NCBI GenBank assembly: GCA_010093605.1
Contig: MU004186.1
Location: 1,282,616-1,346,615 of the forward strand
Direction of reading: 5' to 3'
Source of the DNA: Lophium mytilinum
Taxonomy: Eukaryota; Ascomycota; Dothideomycetes; Mytilinidiales; Mytilinidiaceae
Length of the DNA stretch: 64,000 nucleotides
Under the pieces are notes generated by a model. It searched no databases. It saw nothing but the letters and a program-made list of their open reading frames with translations, and was not told the origin of the DNA. Positions 32,701-40,907 of this stretch are shown piece by piece. The translations under genes were made by a program, and so were the position numbers. Numbering within the stretch: position 1 is the stretch's first letter; every line of letters starts with the position of its first letter.

Positions 32701-35419
32701 AGTAGCCGTGTTTGCCTCTGTGCTTCCAGTTTTCCAACAATACCACTCCATCTTCTTAGAGCTCATGAACAGATACGCCGCTCTGCACGGCTCAACCTGC
32801 AAGCTTTCCTACCGTCTAGCGAAGGTGTTCGTCCAAATTGGCACACAAGGATTTTGCACACCATCCGAGAAATCTGACGAGAAAGGTGACAAATCAGATA
32901 AGCTTGAGGACGGAACTGGACTCGGCGATGGTGAGGGCGCGGAAGATATCAGCAAGGACATCGGTGATGACGAGGACTTGACGGATTTGGCACAGCAAGA
33001 GGGCGAGAAGAAAGACAAAGAGGAGATAGAGGATGAAGAAGATGCTGTTGATATGGGCGAGCAGGAGATGGAGGGCGAGATGGGCGATGTGGAAAACAAG
33101 GAAGATGACGAAGATGGTAGCGAGAAGAGTGAGGGTGACGTCGAAAGCGAGGTTGGCGATGTAGATGATCTAGGACCGTCCACTGTGGACGAAAAAATGT
33201 GGGATGACGGTGGTGATGATGCCGAGAAGGACAGAGACGGAGACGACGGGAAAGGAGAGAAGAATGATGAGCAAGTTGCTGCTGGTGAGAAGGACGGGGA
33301 GAAGGAGAAAGAAAAGGGAGAAGGGAATGAAGACGAAGACTTGGAACCCGAGGAAGGTGCAGAGGAGCAGGAGAATGTCGGCATGGAGGAAAACGAAAAA
33401 ATGGATCCTCACACCGAGCAAGGGGAGACACTTGACCTGCCAGACGAGTTGAATATGGATGATGAGAATGACAAGGATGGAAAGGAGTCAGATGACGACA
33501 TGTTAGGGGACATGGACGATGAAGGTGTTGAGGAGATGGATGCAGAGGAGGGAGCCCCGGAACCAGATGTTGATCCGGACGTCAAAGAGGACGAAGCAGA
33601 TTCTCCTGGCAGCACGACTGGGCATATAGAGGACGAAGAAGATCACCCGGAGGACCAAACAGAGGGGCCAGAAGACATGGACGAAGGTGTCGCTCCCTTA
33701 CCGGATGACCAACCTATGCCAGACGACTCAAAATCAACCGAAGATGAAGCCACGGCCGACACAAGCGCCGAAGCTGGAGCCGGCATGGACGCTCAAGACG
33801 ACGTTCAGCATGACCAAGAAGCTTCTGCCAATGCAGCGAAACGGGATGAGGGTTCCAAAGGTGAAGCATCAGACCAAAATGACCAGGCCACTGCAGAAGA
33901 GGGGGAGACGGGCCGTACCAACCCTGACAGCGCCGGGCGTGGTGATGATGTGCCAGAGTCTGCTGCAAGTCAACCAATCAAGAAACTAGGCGATACTCTT
34001 GAGAAGTGGTACAACCAGCAACGCCATATTCAAGATGCTACCCAAAAAGACGAGAAGCAAGTGCAACAGACCGAGAAAGAGGTCGATATGGCTGATGCTG
34101 ACTTCGAGCATCTGGAGAATGAAGAGATGGAAGCTGACACGCAAGCTTTGGGCACCGCAACCGAAGAACAAGCTAAGACACTGGACGAGAGCATGGCCCT
34201 TCCGACAGACGAAAACGAGGAGCGCATTCCTGCTTTGCCTGAAGATAAGCAGGAGGAAGAAACCAACGAGGACGTTGATATGGCTGATGCCGATCCAACG
34301 CCGCAAGAACAACAGCGCCCTGACGGCGATGGTAGGCCCAAAGCGTTCGTTGGTGAACAGAAGCCTCTTGAACAAGACGACGATCAGGAAATGGAGGACG
34401 CTACCGAAGACCTCGATGACATTTCTGATACCGCCTCCTCCGTCTCTGAAGTCGAGAACCAGCTGTCCCTGACCCACCTCGACGTTGAATCCGAGCTTCC
34501 AACGCCGGAAACAGCCCGTGCCCTATGGCTTCACCACGAATCGAGTACGCACTCCCTTGCACAGACCTTGACCGAACATCTGCGCTTGATCCTCGCTCCC
34601 ACTCTAGCAACAAAGCTTCGCGGCGATTTCCGCACTGGTAAGCGTTTGAATCTCAAACGCATCATACCGTACATCGCGTCCGGCTACAAACGCGACAAGA
34701 TCTGGCTTCGACGCTCGCAGCCTTCGAAGCGAGCTTACCAGATCCTCGTCGCGCTGGACGATAGCCGCAGTATGGCTGAGTCCGGCGCCGCCAATCTAGC
34801 CCTCAAGACTCTAGCACTCATTACGCGCTCACTGGCAATGCTTGAAGTGGGCGAGGTTGCAGTTGTGGGCTTTGGCGACGACGTCAAGGTCGCTCATGAC
34901 TTTGACAAACCATTCACGAGCGATGCTGGAGCCAACGTATTCCAGCAGTTTGGGTTTGGGCAGCAGAAGACAGATGTACGGAAGCTTGTGGAGAGATCTC
35001 TGGGCTTGTTTGAAGAGGCGAGGTTGCGAGGGCAGGGCAGAGGCGACGATCTGTGGCAGCTGATGCTTGTGGTCTCGGATGGAATCTGCGACGGGCATGC
35101 TGAGATTCAGAGGCTGGTGCGGAAGGCGCAAGAGAGCAGAGTCATGATCGTCTTCGTGGTTGTGGACGCCACTGCTACCTCTGGAGTGGGAGAGAACGGC
35201 GACGGTGCAAAGGGGCCGGAGAAGGGCAAGGAGAAGCAGAGTGTGCTGGATCTGAAGTCCGTGGAGTTTGGAGCGGATGGCAAGATGGCGATAACGCGGT
35301 ACATGGACCGGTTCCCGTTCAGATGGTACCTCGTTGTGAGAGATGTAGCGGATCTGCCCGGGGTGTTGGCTACGGCATTGAGGCAATGGTTTGCGGAGGT
35401 CGTGGATGCGAGTGGGTGA
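20786..35419 (+). CDS. MDN1: Midasin (Rea1/Mdn1), giant AAA+ ribosome-assembly ATPase, single exon
   Basis: One uninterrupted frame encodes 4,877 residues, the usual midasin size. Six AAA+ modules are marked by Walker A motifs at roughly residues 268 (GLAGSGKT), 598 (GETGTGKT), 1041 (GPTSSGKT), 1335 (GDTGCGKT), 1720 (GNPGVGKT) and 2030 (GPSGSGKS). Each is followed by a Walker B-like LLDEINLA-type motif, but the sixth reads VLDNANL, as expected of a degenerate module. A long helical linker follows. The region ~4030-4550 is Asp/Glu-rich, and the last ~250 residues are a VWA domain with the MIDAS motif DDSRSM near 4658. The MIDAS domain binds Ytm1 and Rsa4, and the ATPase ring pulls them off pre-60S particles in nucleolus and nucleoplasm. 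An insertion with the basic QPKKKRKVD signal lies in AAA2. Confidence 0.98.
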   Translation: MASPVVLAVEALNSKATDTIFLEYEHLFVDICARWISSESQVSAKLAAFGRTIPFAPHLAEHVEYFLTKTYTEGFLGPASDSITEGELCELLLAVFRLLSFDDPDFAKYIRPLKLQELLSHSSKIARYLTARIFCLYLHASDAAMEELISKYVHRSLDSEPIHGEWEGIVIDYRFLSLWEEKRYKQLSLRRRATQTTESTANGPTKILNNISNLSLDVHGVLLPRLDGPTEGQEPCKVIPVPTTTRNLKDLAVGLLDPSPLLLTGLAGSGKTLLVRHLAWHLRKLSSMVTLHLNEQSDAKLLLGMYATGAKPGTFSWRPGVLTTAVREGRWIFIEDLDRAPNEVISTLLPLIERGELLIPSRGETIRAARGFKIIATIRTTLNSKGEELVPRSNMIGYRFWRTVGIQMPSLEEFREVIAQNHRTILPHIPAVLRVYTQLQQLYREARFASENGTSLRALTPRDLLKWCDRLSALLAGTSSFTTENMDDVFMEAFDCFAGSLHNDLARARVMACVAEELHIDPQRRDHLLSRREVRFEVNTKITSSGVMRIGRAKLPRHRKANANSLASARPFSTNEYTLRLLEKIAVAVDRKEPLLLVGETGTGKTTCIQFLADQLGRKLVPFNLSQQSESGDLLGGYKPVNIRSLIIPMKDEFDTLFDSTFSRRRNHRFVEVLGKQVAKREWKRVCKLWREALRMLETARTSQESRASSEDAESEQPKKKRKVDSLPADFPKSRWEKFAADLNDLEAQLSSGSEGFAFSFLEGNIVKAVRNGDWVLLDEINLASSDTLEALTDLLGGGPEGTPSILLTETGNVERVIAHPDFRVFAAMNPATDVGKKDLPPGIRSRFTELYVESPDGDVRSLRSIVEKYLGGDSTDPSIRKIALDVTELYLEIQQLAKSNILVDGADQQAHFSLRTLTRALSYARETASLCTLRRALFEGFNMSFLTFLSRASEDVATPLIKKHLFSSQSSIKTELGKPLKKPDNSRSYVQEGAYWLRQGPYPVEDQPHYIITPFVRRNMNNLIRAASTRRYPVLIQGPTSSGKTSMIEYLAKRSGNKFVRINNHEHTDLQEYLGTYISGADGKLIFQEGILIRALREGHWIVLDELNLAPTDVLEALNRLLDDNRELLIPETQEVVRPHEDFMLFATQNPAGLYGGRKALSRAFRNRFLELHFDDIPVEELTEILHRRTQIPESWCKRIVKIYEELSALRQENRLFEQKSFATLRDLFRWALRKAESVQDLAVNGYMLLAERVRKPEERQAVKKIIETVMSKGGARVSIDERSLYSAEKSSELQFYRDRVGTNDSAVWTGAMRRLFVLVAHAISNNEPVLLVGDTGCGKTTVCQLLAEACGKQLHIVNAHQNTETGDLIGAQRPIRNRAAIESDLHRRLLVDLDAVGVKLAPSEMDLGRLLALYDQLDYDTLSLIPIDHREEIKTNRTKAAALFEWADGSLVHAMKEGQFFLLDEISLADDSVLERLNSVLEPQRTLLLAEKGLVDSLIVGCEGFQFLATMNPGGDYGKKELSPALRNRFTEIWVPSLSDVNDIVQIVRAKLNPEALQYAESMVSFAQWFNQKYNTSVTSSVSIRDTLAWVNFINGCQSSDTLFGVVHGAAMVFVDTLGANPAGLLAISSSRIDVERQECLRQLSELLDIDASHIYFEDITMTASDDQLTLGSFSIPKVQITQEDRSFSLDAPTTRSNAMRVVRALQLSKSILLEGNPGVGKTTLVTAIARAVGRPLARLNLSEQTDLMDLFGSDVPIEGAQAGTFAWRDAPFLKAMKRGEWVLLDEMNLASQSVLEGLNAVLDHRGEVYISELDQTFHKHPDFRVFAAQNPHHQGGGRKGLPASFVNRFTVVYADIFKPEDLMLICKQVYPQFNPEEASKLITFVAELDEQVVNLRKFGTYGSPWEFNLRDTLRWLQLLTTTDGLLPSGNARDFLDTIFTQRFRNEADRNQVVDLFCATYGIQQARKSYYHNLGLDTLQVGMGFLKRNNRLAPCKDTQMLHKSRYAAAESLMICAQKNWPVILVGPSGSGKSSLVTHIAGATGATLVTFAMNADIDAMDLVGGFEQVDPARQIHRYIAKLKSFVQSRLVEDQSSQSSLYYLTILMHINLSLTNISSDLFSLLEMAAREDSQCVQLFEELRYLQSSSNVIDGGRFQWVDGILVQALEEGSWLVLDNANLCSASVLDRLNSLLEPDGYLSINEHPTEDGEARVVRPHPNFRIILTMDARYGELSRAMRNRAVEIFLLAESSTTLHSHPVIAYPMESSMYRFRHFTTRATEHPSLPTSQLGLAFDHLSIGDMSYAQSFATDVSKGLISNEAIRTHTHFTNGSTNGIISKHAAISREDDMLVKPNGVAQPFSIQERLDALLQALDSWVPKGKEMYTKIATEVGLSWSFAISQSYHPLNNEVVVCRDTNLTDAAISASWICSFVFEIEKMKTALDWMPTRSLERRPEKNRIPEFLLALWQALSTWLEHVWQAGSLPPLLDSLSRMKTLFWELYNMSIATGFDRATLHTYVAMLVDLSISLQQFDQPTAIMSSTIATSLTVFRSGTHLTSGLCMERVWLRFKPTTSTSTSALDTLLKLEALADRFDAIIWRSHVSFDDLARTRETFSSAIGLLQEVDLDGEELVTSLESGVHDLEQKVVKDDYQITPYFEQVFEGVCQFLDLLSSDNSGLDYQSRASRSMASLLARRPTKSAMTSTGGNPPLRFFHLCSYLGIRTPGGKDIALSNQFQAAALDKLTHVESVSLRQLDSFEFELNLLGQVIGSESQSLAHDQFLTLKEHLGALTHELAAIVETYSDDKPGDTKSQSFINTNLGQCLEYSTLAEEDLSNISTASKAWISLALAGIKLYIPDRPFDPALRPMMERRFFNDHKAGLEEKLNALQGFEQHFTGNETTLRIRLARQELQALGEEPQVAAVVRPDVSELEVLQGELDNLLNVVRPLLEGTATAEDLSRDHTFRQNISHIIRRLTEGYRYYDDITGPAVGFLLCLNIGLSLAAQSHLVHKPSSEAVAYLSAHTPFLGLNRHEVNASFYEAELGNVLKQRHPDTDLRWHFLQHMAIDVAMMAPFGCSELHNLTHDVFSSFFTEWKERLQLDQEKEAADHSLYTYRGGDDDEDNDEEDLSLFPDYEREVDDSVPVSSRLSQDLVVRLSDLHEKIFLGSYSGPEMTKDLLHWSTREIGKLTKKDTDCAFKSSPEDMLPAIFVEIGRGIDTLSTGGVARNYNFYFDPNIVQGKRFINLIHKLQHRYRQIREVWPEHATLGEVLRTCDEALAFGHTEPVAKFLTKAEKLHSYVYEWQRVTSREFSTSALYDELTNLLVSWRQLELTTWARLFDIEMEKCNNAAKSWWFIAYETIVAAPESLQSADVRSHAKGLLKALEGFFSSTTIGQFSQRLLLLKQFSNHVKLRIQEAPLLQTINLALENFISYYSKFKAQVQETLAKGRKVLEKQMKEVILLASWKDTNIEALKQSAKTSHRKLTKLVRKFRALLNQSFAGVLSKGFPDLGALSPLQGNPEVATAHVDHALIEKICSIHVPDWNSRQSRFKNIPVTISIMRSKSQPNPSSLNASEQVNDFITELESSIAELQKATPAYLTEENKTEVKHLKSRKRKLFVDTLKTLKEMGFKWNFGTDALENQDSLSTVLARLPALPTSGGTVTAAESHLYQTLSIMQQVREVAKEHPGDLTGEQVARAIGFLESLLQSSIRQRTTLARTVETSQSTLSNLSVYQALKDPISRISQLGTPEERDLLRTPHAQVEDGQSLLNVVQWLVVILDVGIDLINTQAKLAKLELSSVTTGLATWKITFEKLLSEGSSLPSLPENISTGDHVRIYKLFGQSLYDLESDIKKWIGDFPVAKCTLKQILPFVQFEFTTSSSETDQATYITVKDMTSQILTTVDKILGSMQDVESALANLPLSPEDPAWFIKEENVLSKTINAMQVPMIAGELQGLADSIQKVQDTDTTNSGIKIIVAVFASVLPVFQQYHSIFLELMNRYAALHGSTCKLSYRLAKVFVQIGTQGFCTPSEKSDEKGDKSDKLEDGTGLGDGEGAEDISKDIGDDEDLTDLAQQEGEKKDKEEIEDEEDAVDMGEQEMEGEMGDVENKEDDEDGSEKSEGDVESEVGDVDDLGPSTVDEKMWDDGGDDAEKDRDGDDGKGEKNDEQVAAGEKDGEKEKEKGEGNEDEDLEPEEGAEEQENVGMEENEKMDPHTEQGETLDLPDELNMDDENDKDGKESDDDMLGDMDDEGVEEMDAEEGAPEPDVDPDVKEDEADSPGSTTGHIEDEEDHPEDQTEGPEDMDEGVAPLPDDQPMPDDSKSTEDEATADTSAEAGAGMDAQDDVQHDQEASANAAKRDEGSKGEASDQNDQATAEEGETGRTNPDSAGRGDDVPESAASQPIKKLGDTLEKWYNQQRHIQDATQKDEKQVQQTEKEVDMADADFEHLENEEMEADTQALGTATEEQAKTLDESMALPTDENEERIPALPEDKQEEETNEDVDMADADPTPQEQQRPDGDGRPKAFVGEQKPLEQDDDQEMEDATEDLDDISDTASSVSEVENQLSLTHLDVESELPTPETARALWLHHESSTHSLAQTLTEHLRLILAPTLATKLRGDFRTGKRLNLKRIIPYIASGYKRDKIWLRRSQPSKRAYQILVALDDSRSMAESGAANLALKTLALITRSLAMLEVGEVAVVGFGDDVKVAHDFDKPFTSDAGANVFQQFGFGQQKTDVRKLVERSLGLFEEARLRGQGRGDDLWQLMLVVSDGICDGHAEIQRLVRKAQESRVMIVFVVVDATATSGVGENGDGAKGPEKGKEKQSVLDLKSVEFGADGKMAITRYMDRFPFRWYLVVRDVADLPGVLATALRQWFAEVVDASG

Positions 35420-36452
35420 TTTCATTAGAGCTTCATTCTTTTTGTTTGGTGTCTTCGTAAAAGTTTGCTTTTGGTAGGCGGGTCTGATAATACGGTTATT
35501 TGAGGATGCGTTCATTGGTGGTGAACTAGATCTCGTAATTTGAAATGGCTACTCGCAATGCAGTGAAATGGACTCAGATCCATCAGCTATCAATTTGTTC
35601 GTTCCTGACACGCATATTCCTAGGTGGATAGTTGCTATCTTGTTCCGATTTCTACGAAAGGAATGAAGCACCCCAAGCAGTGGCAAACACGCGTACACAC
35701 CAACGACGACTAGTCCTAGAATAAAGCTGCCTCCTTTTGTACCCCATCCCCAATGAATGAATGAGACTACAGCGATCGATGCAGGAACGTTTACGAAACA
35801 GTGTGACACCTTAGAAAACCCACACGTGATCTGCTAGGTTCGACTTTCTCTAGGCTTTGTAAAAGAGCTTGTTGTGGCTTCGCGAAACGTTGCGGGGAAC
35901 TTGCATCCCTCCATTACATTCATAAGGGGAGGATGTAAGAGCATATAAACGCTATATTGCTTGGCAACCTTGGAAATCTTCGGGCTCTGTTACAAAGTTC
36001 GGTTGATGATTAAGCCTGCTGCAGTGGTCGAGTTAGCGCTGTTCAAGCCCTCCTCGGGGGTGAGGGAACAATGTTGAAACATTGACTCTTCTGTACCACT
36101 GGGTAGGTCGACGGATCAACTGTCCTTACTAATAGTTCTCGAATTCCTTTTTGCTCTTATCCTTTTTTCCGGGACACCGGCCGGGGTGTAAGAGCATATA
36201 TTCCTTATTTTACTTAGCAAATTCAAACCTTCGAGCACTGCTACAATGTTCAGCTGTTCTTTAAGCTTGTCCCAGTGGTCGTATCAACGCCGTTCAAGCC
36301 CGTCCGGGGGCGAGGAAATAACGTTCGGAACATTCAATCTTCTTTACCTCTGGGTAGGTTAACGGATCAGTTGTCCTTAATGAGGTTGAGAGAGTATTGT
36401 CATTTCTGAGCTACCTAACTTGCAGCTTCGAGGGCCAAGTCTTGCCTTTAAA
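35420..36452. other. Gap between MDN1 and the amidase gene
   Basis: About 1 kb has no recognisable gene. It contains two tandem copies of a ~200-base sequence, described separately. Confidence 0.55.
35930..36389 (+). repeat. Tandem duplication, ~251-254-bp period
   Basis: Copy 1 (about 35930-36135) and copy 2 (about 36184-36389) share TGTAAGAGCATATA, TACAAWGTTCRGYTG, CGCYGTTCAAGCCC, GGAACATTSAATCTTCT-like and TGGGTAGGTYRACGGATCA in the same order. Many substitutions separate them, so the duplication is not recent. No coding sense and no recognised element. Confidence 0.75.
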
Positions 36453-37567
36453 TCATCTCGCAAACTTCTCCCGCAACGTCTTCATCATCCACTCCTCTGT
36501 AACGACTTCCGCAAACTTCTGGTCCATGTCGAACAGGTTATTGTCATTAACACTCTCGTGGCGATCTCCACAGGCTTCTCGTACGACAAACGGGCAGAAA
36601 CCATGCTGCATCGCATCCACTGCGCTTTTATTAGTACTTGAACCCCAGAATCGGAGATATACAATCGCTTACGGGTCGTTGCCCGCACACAGCCACTCGT
36701 CGAATACCCGATACAGACGGTAGTATCAATGCCCATGCTTGTGAGCAAACTCGCTAAGCTTGTACCAAAGAAACTGCTGCTGTATTGCTTGTACACGATC
36801 ACTTCATCTTCCCGTGGAACGACTCCTTCGGCGAACTCGCGCATAGGGTTGCCCTCGTCATAAGCATTGAGAACATTCGGGAGTTTGTACTTGTACCATT
36901 TACCTCCGCTCAACCCTGTTGGGAAGTAATCGTTAGTACGAGTGATAGGGACACCAATTTGTTACTTCTCAATTTGCATTTTTTGTATTTGAATAAGACG
37001 AAGGGGGTCATACCTTTGGCGTTGAATATCACAGACGTAAAAATTATAGGCAGACCTAGGCTACGAAACTCGTCTATCAATCGAACGATAGAGTCTCGAG
37101 CCTTATCAAAGCGTTCGGGAGCGTATAGTGGACATCCTAGTAGCGAAGTGATCAGCGACTAGCCAACTTGAATAGTGACAGGCCACAATTCTGGGGTCCC
37201 CCGCAGGGTTTCGAAGGCTCAAGGGCGATGTCAAACTTCAAGCAGTGCAGATTAGACTGCCTCTTGACTTATTGCCTGCCTAGCATCCAGGCTACCCCCA
37301 ACAGTAGTGTTGAGTGGGCAGGGTGGAGCCGAGTCCGTGTGCCCAGATTTGTGGTCTAGGACCGGAACTCAAATGGAACGAGTTACCTGGAGTGTGGTAT
37401 GCCTTGACGGCATCGATAACTATGAGGGCAGGCTTGTCTCCAAAAGGTAGTTTATTCTTTCCGTAGCATTGCGCGTAGTTATCTGCGATATTCCTACTAT
37501 TAGTATATTGGCTAAATCATTCCAGAGGCGTGCATTACTGACCCGCTAGATCCTGAAATTCTGACAT
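36453..37567 (-). CDS. Isochorismatase-family amidase (N-carbamoylsarcosine amidase-like), five exons
   Basis: Exons on the minus strand are 37543-37567, 37387-37482, 37014-37136, 36673-36915 and 36453-36619; all phases agree and give 217 residues. The cysteine-hydrolase triad is readable: Asp32 in ALIVIDAVKAY, Lys124 in IVYKQYSSSFFGT and Cys157 in STSGCVRATTLDAM. ACGDRHE and LFDMDQKFAEV follow, as in fungal N-carbamoylsarcosine amidase-like proteins. Such enzymes split C-N bonds of carbamoyl or ureido compounds and free ammonia; the exact substrate is not determined. The gene is divergent from a DUR3-type urea transporter 527 bases away, and five GATA sites lie between them, which points to nitrogen scavenging. 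Intron 2 (37137-37386) is long at 250 bases. Exon 2 uses the CGCAG acceptor ending at 37483; other acceptors break the frame. Confidence 0.8.
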
Positions 37568-37641
37568 TTTTCTATACCTGCGTCCCGGTTCGATGACTTT
37601 GGATTTACTATTAATTTCCCTCATACAATGTCATAGACTGC

Positions 37642-37962
37642 TTTATCTATAATCATCTCCACGGAGATACCCACTGTCGAGTTGTGATACATGCGGGCAG
37701 CGGGCATCGGAAGCCGCAAGCCGAAGATTTACCCCACGCGGAAAAGATCGCCAGTGACCTAGTGAACGTCTTATCAAACGTCAACCTTCGGATAGCTATC
37801 AACTATGGATCATCAGGGCGGAATTTGCGGTCGTGGAGACTGATTTGCTTATAAGCGGCCCATAAAGTTATTCCCGACCTTGCCAAGAGTCTTTAAGGTT
37901 TCGCTAGGTGTAATGTATCCAACGTCCTAACGTCGGTAATTGATAAACCTCTAACTTTATCG
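37642..37962. promoter_or_regulatory. Cluster of five HGATAR (GATA-factor) sites
   Basis: Matches to HGATAR on either strand occur at 37642-37647 (TTATCT), 37771-37776 (TTATCA), 37796-37801 (CTATCA), 37941-37946 (TGATAA) and 37957-37962 (TTATCG); the last two are 10 bases apart. Paired GATA sites are the known binding pattern of AreA/NIT2 nitrogen regulators. They lie in the shared promoter of the amidase and urea-transporter genes. Actual binding is inference. Confidence 0.5.
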
Positions 37963-38094
37963 TTGTTTCTTGAAAGTCGGAAGATACCCGTCGGAGATAC
38001 ACGCTTTCGCCGATCGAGTTGCGGTGGTACATACATACATGCCTGCCCTTGACGGGACTCGAGGTTACTAAGTCACGACTTTACGACGACCACG

Positions 38095-40387
38095 ATGGCT
38101 GGCTTGCAGATCCTCGATCCCAGCGCTGGCTATGGTATAACGATTGGAATCGGCTTTGCGTTTGCAGTTTTTATGGTCGGGTTTACGCTTGTAAGAACAC
38201 TATTCCAGCATCAGCTCTGCGAAACGTCGCTCACCTCCACCCAGATTTCAAACCGATATGGCTCGCACAACACCTTCAAGTCCACCGAGGAATTCAATAC
38301 TGCCTCACGATCTATTAAACCGGGTAAGCTTGCCTCTTGCTAGCAATGAAAAGCGCTTTGACTAACCATTGGCTCAGGTATGATTGCTGCGGGCATCGTT
38401 TCCAGCTGGACGCACGCTTCGACCCTCCTAACCAGCTGCACCCTTGCGTACTCCTACGGTGTCTCTGGCGGACTCTGGTACGGCGCATTCGGCACATTCC
38501 AAACGCTCTTCTTCGCCTTTACAGCCTTCCGCATCAAAGAGCGCTCAAACAACGCCCACACGTTCCCGGGTATGTCACCTGACCCCAACGAGCCCCATTC
38601 CAACACCAAACTCAAAACCCCTAGAAATCGTCCTCCAAAAACACGGCAAAATCGCGCACATCCTCTTCACCATCCTCGGCTTGATTGCCAACCTCATCGC
38701 CGGAGCGGCCCTCATGGCCGGCGGCGGCGCCGTCATCTCCTCCCTAACCGGCATGAACATCTGGGCCGCATACTGGATCCTCCCCCTCGTAATCACCGCC
38801 TACATCGTCGTCGGCGGGCTGCGATCCACCTTCATATGCGATTACCTCCACACGATCATCCTGTACGCCTGCATCTTCACTTTCATGTTCCAGATCTACG
38901 CCGTGAACCCGGACATCGGGTCCCCAAGCCGGCTCTACGACCTCCTCAAGTCCGCGGAGGCGAAACACCCAGCCGCATCTGACAACGGTTCGTTCTTAAC
39001 GGTCAAGTCGCATGCAGGTCTGGTCAAAGCGGTGACAATTCTGCTGGGCGGGTTTAGCAATGTCTGGACGGATCAAGCGTACTGGCAGCGAGCCATCGCG
39101 TCAAGCCCGACGACCGCGGTGAAGGGGTATATCATGGGTTCGTTCGCGTGGTACGCCATCCCCTTCGGCATGTCAACCGCTTGTGGTCTCGCGGCTGCCG
39201 CGTTGCAGGGGAACGATATGCTCCGCGTCGTTCTATCCAAGGCTGATGTTTCCGCCGGGCTTGCTGGGCCGGCTGCTATCATCTCCCTCATGGGCGGAAC
39301 CGGCGCATATCTCTTCATTATTCTTGTATTCATGGCCGTCACGTCCTCAGTATCAGCTGAGAGCATCGCGGCGAGTTCGCTGCTGACGTTCGACGTCTAC
39401 AAGTCTTACATCAACCCAAAAGCGTCCGTGAAAGCGCTGCTCTGGGTCTCGATCATTGGCTTGGTCGTCTACGGGATTGCGTTATCGACGATATCGTGTA
39501 TCTTCCACGCTGCGGGGATCTCGCTGAACTATCTGATTAGTATCTTAGTAAGGGCTCATAAATCACGTGATAAGGTGTATTTTTTAGCTGACTGTACCTA
39601 GGCCTGTCTTCTAGGTGGCGGCGCCCTACCCATGGCCTTCATCGTCCTCTGGGACGGCACATCCACTTTCGCCGCAATTGTCTCGCCTATCGTGGGGCTC
39701 TGCTCCGGGCTGATCTCCTGGATGGTCTGTACGAAAGTGCGCTCGGGGAGCATTACTATCGCAACTACTGGCGACGTCTACAACAGCTTAACAGGCGACT
39801 GCGTCAGTTTGGGCATGGGCCTTGTTTGCATCGTTGTACTTTCCCTTCTCGTCCCTGATAAGAAGAGCGTCGTGCTCGAGACGATCGACGGACAGGACGT
39901 ACCCGATTCTGAAGAGGCACAGCAAAGCACCGGGTCCGGAAATCTCCCTCATGACAAGAAGGGGAGCATGGACGAGAAAGCCGTAGAGGCGACGACGACT
40001 GCCGATCCCCGGGCCGAGCCGCACAAAGTCCTCAAGTCGTCTATGGCTGAGGCAATCAAGCCTGTCCTTGAAGAGCCGGCTGTTCCCATGTGCGCACTTA
40101 CGCCGGAGGAAGTCCGCTCGCAAAAACGACTTGCGCTGATCGCGTTGATTGTTGGGACGCTGGGTTTTATGATTATTCTGCCTTTTACGCTGTACGGCAC
40201 CGGCTACGTTTTTTCGAGAGGATTCTTTACAGGATACGTGGTAATCGCGTTCATATGGGCCTGGGCGAGCTTCTTGATTTGTGTGATTTTACCTCTCTGG
40301 GAGAGTAGGGTCGATATGCTGTATGTGTTTGGGGCGATGTGGAGGGATGCTAGGAGAGAGAAGTTGCATCATACGGAAGGACATTAG
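38095..40387 (+). CDS. DUR3: Urea/polyamine transporter, SSS family (DUR3), four exons
   Basis: Exons are 38095-38323, 38378-38569, 38625-39547 and 39602-40387, giving 709 residues, normal for Dur3. About 15 hydrophobic segments are visible. Family blocks include IAAGIVSSWTHASTLLTSCT, LIANLIAGAALMAGGGAVIS, GGFSNVWTDQAYWQRAIASS, AVTSSVSAESIAASSLLTFD and the C-terminal loop with TTGDVYNSLTGDCVSLG. DUR3 is a plasma-membrane proton- or sodium-coupled high-affinity urea importer, in fungi repressed by good nitrogen sources. A hydrophilic loop rich in Asp/Glu/Lys at ~540-610 separates the last helices. The divergent promoter with GATA sites fits nitrogen control. Confidence 0.9.
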
Positions 40388-40907
40388 GAGGTGAAAATGG
40401 AGAACTGGCGAATAGAAAGAGAGCAAGCTGTACGTTTCGCATACCTCTTTGCTCACGTTTTGTTTTATGTGCGTCCTCTGTGATCATACAAGTCACGAAC
40501 GGTCTTGATCTGAACAACTTCGATTTGACGGCATCTTTTTGGCCATGCTTTTTATTGTCGTTGACTTACAGCTAATGGGAGTAGCACCAATCCACTCTCG
40601 ATTGATAGCCACAGACTTTGATGAAGCCCGTTTCGCAGCTAGGGAATGGTGGTGCAATCTTCTTCTGATCGGCTCAGCTTTCTCGTGAAAGAACGTCTTT
40701 CAGTCCCTTCATCAGTGACAAGGATTCAAAGTGTGTCCCCACTCTTTCTTTAGCCACGTCTCCTCCTCGATCCAATCGAAAGGTGCCCCTCAAGCTCATG
40801 GAGGAGCTGAAAGGTGACATTGGAGATAGGTCATAGGATAGGTTAGTAGAGCACCATACGTTTAAGCTTCTTAACCAGATGGTGGCGGTATTGAGCTCTC
40901 AGTCCAC
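40388..40907. other. Convergent 3' region, DUR3 / DUF4050-like gene
   Basis: These 520 bases lie between two convergent genes. I see no gene or repeat in them. Confidence 0.5.

Noticed and set aside
32809-33431. Long Ser/Pro-rich antisense frames
   Set aside because: They are mirror images of the Asp/Glu-rich repeats in midasin.
33986-34477. Antisense and frame-shifted frames over the midasin acidic region
   Set aside because: They are shadows; the midasin frame runs unbroken through the region into its MIDAS domain.
37483-37542. Apparent frameshift between exons 1 and 2 of the amidase gene
   Set aside because: It appears only with the TAG acceptors near 37490-37500; the CGCAG acceptor ending at 37483 restores the frame and a normal family start.
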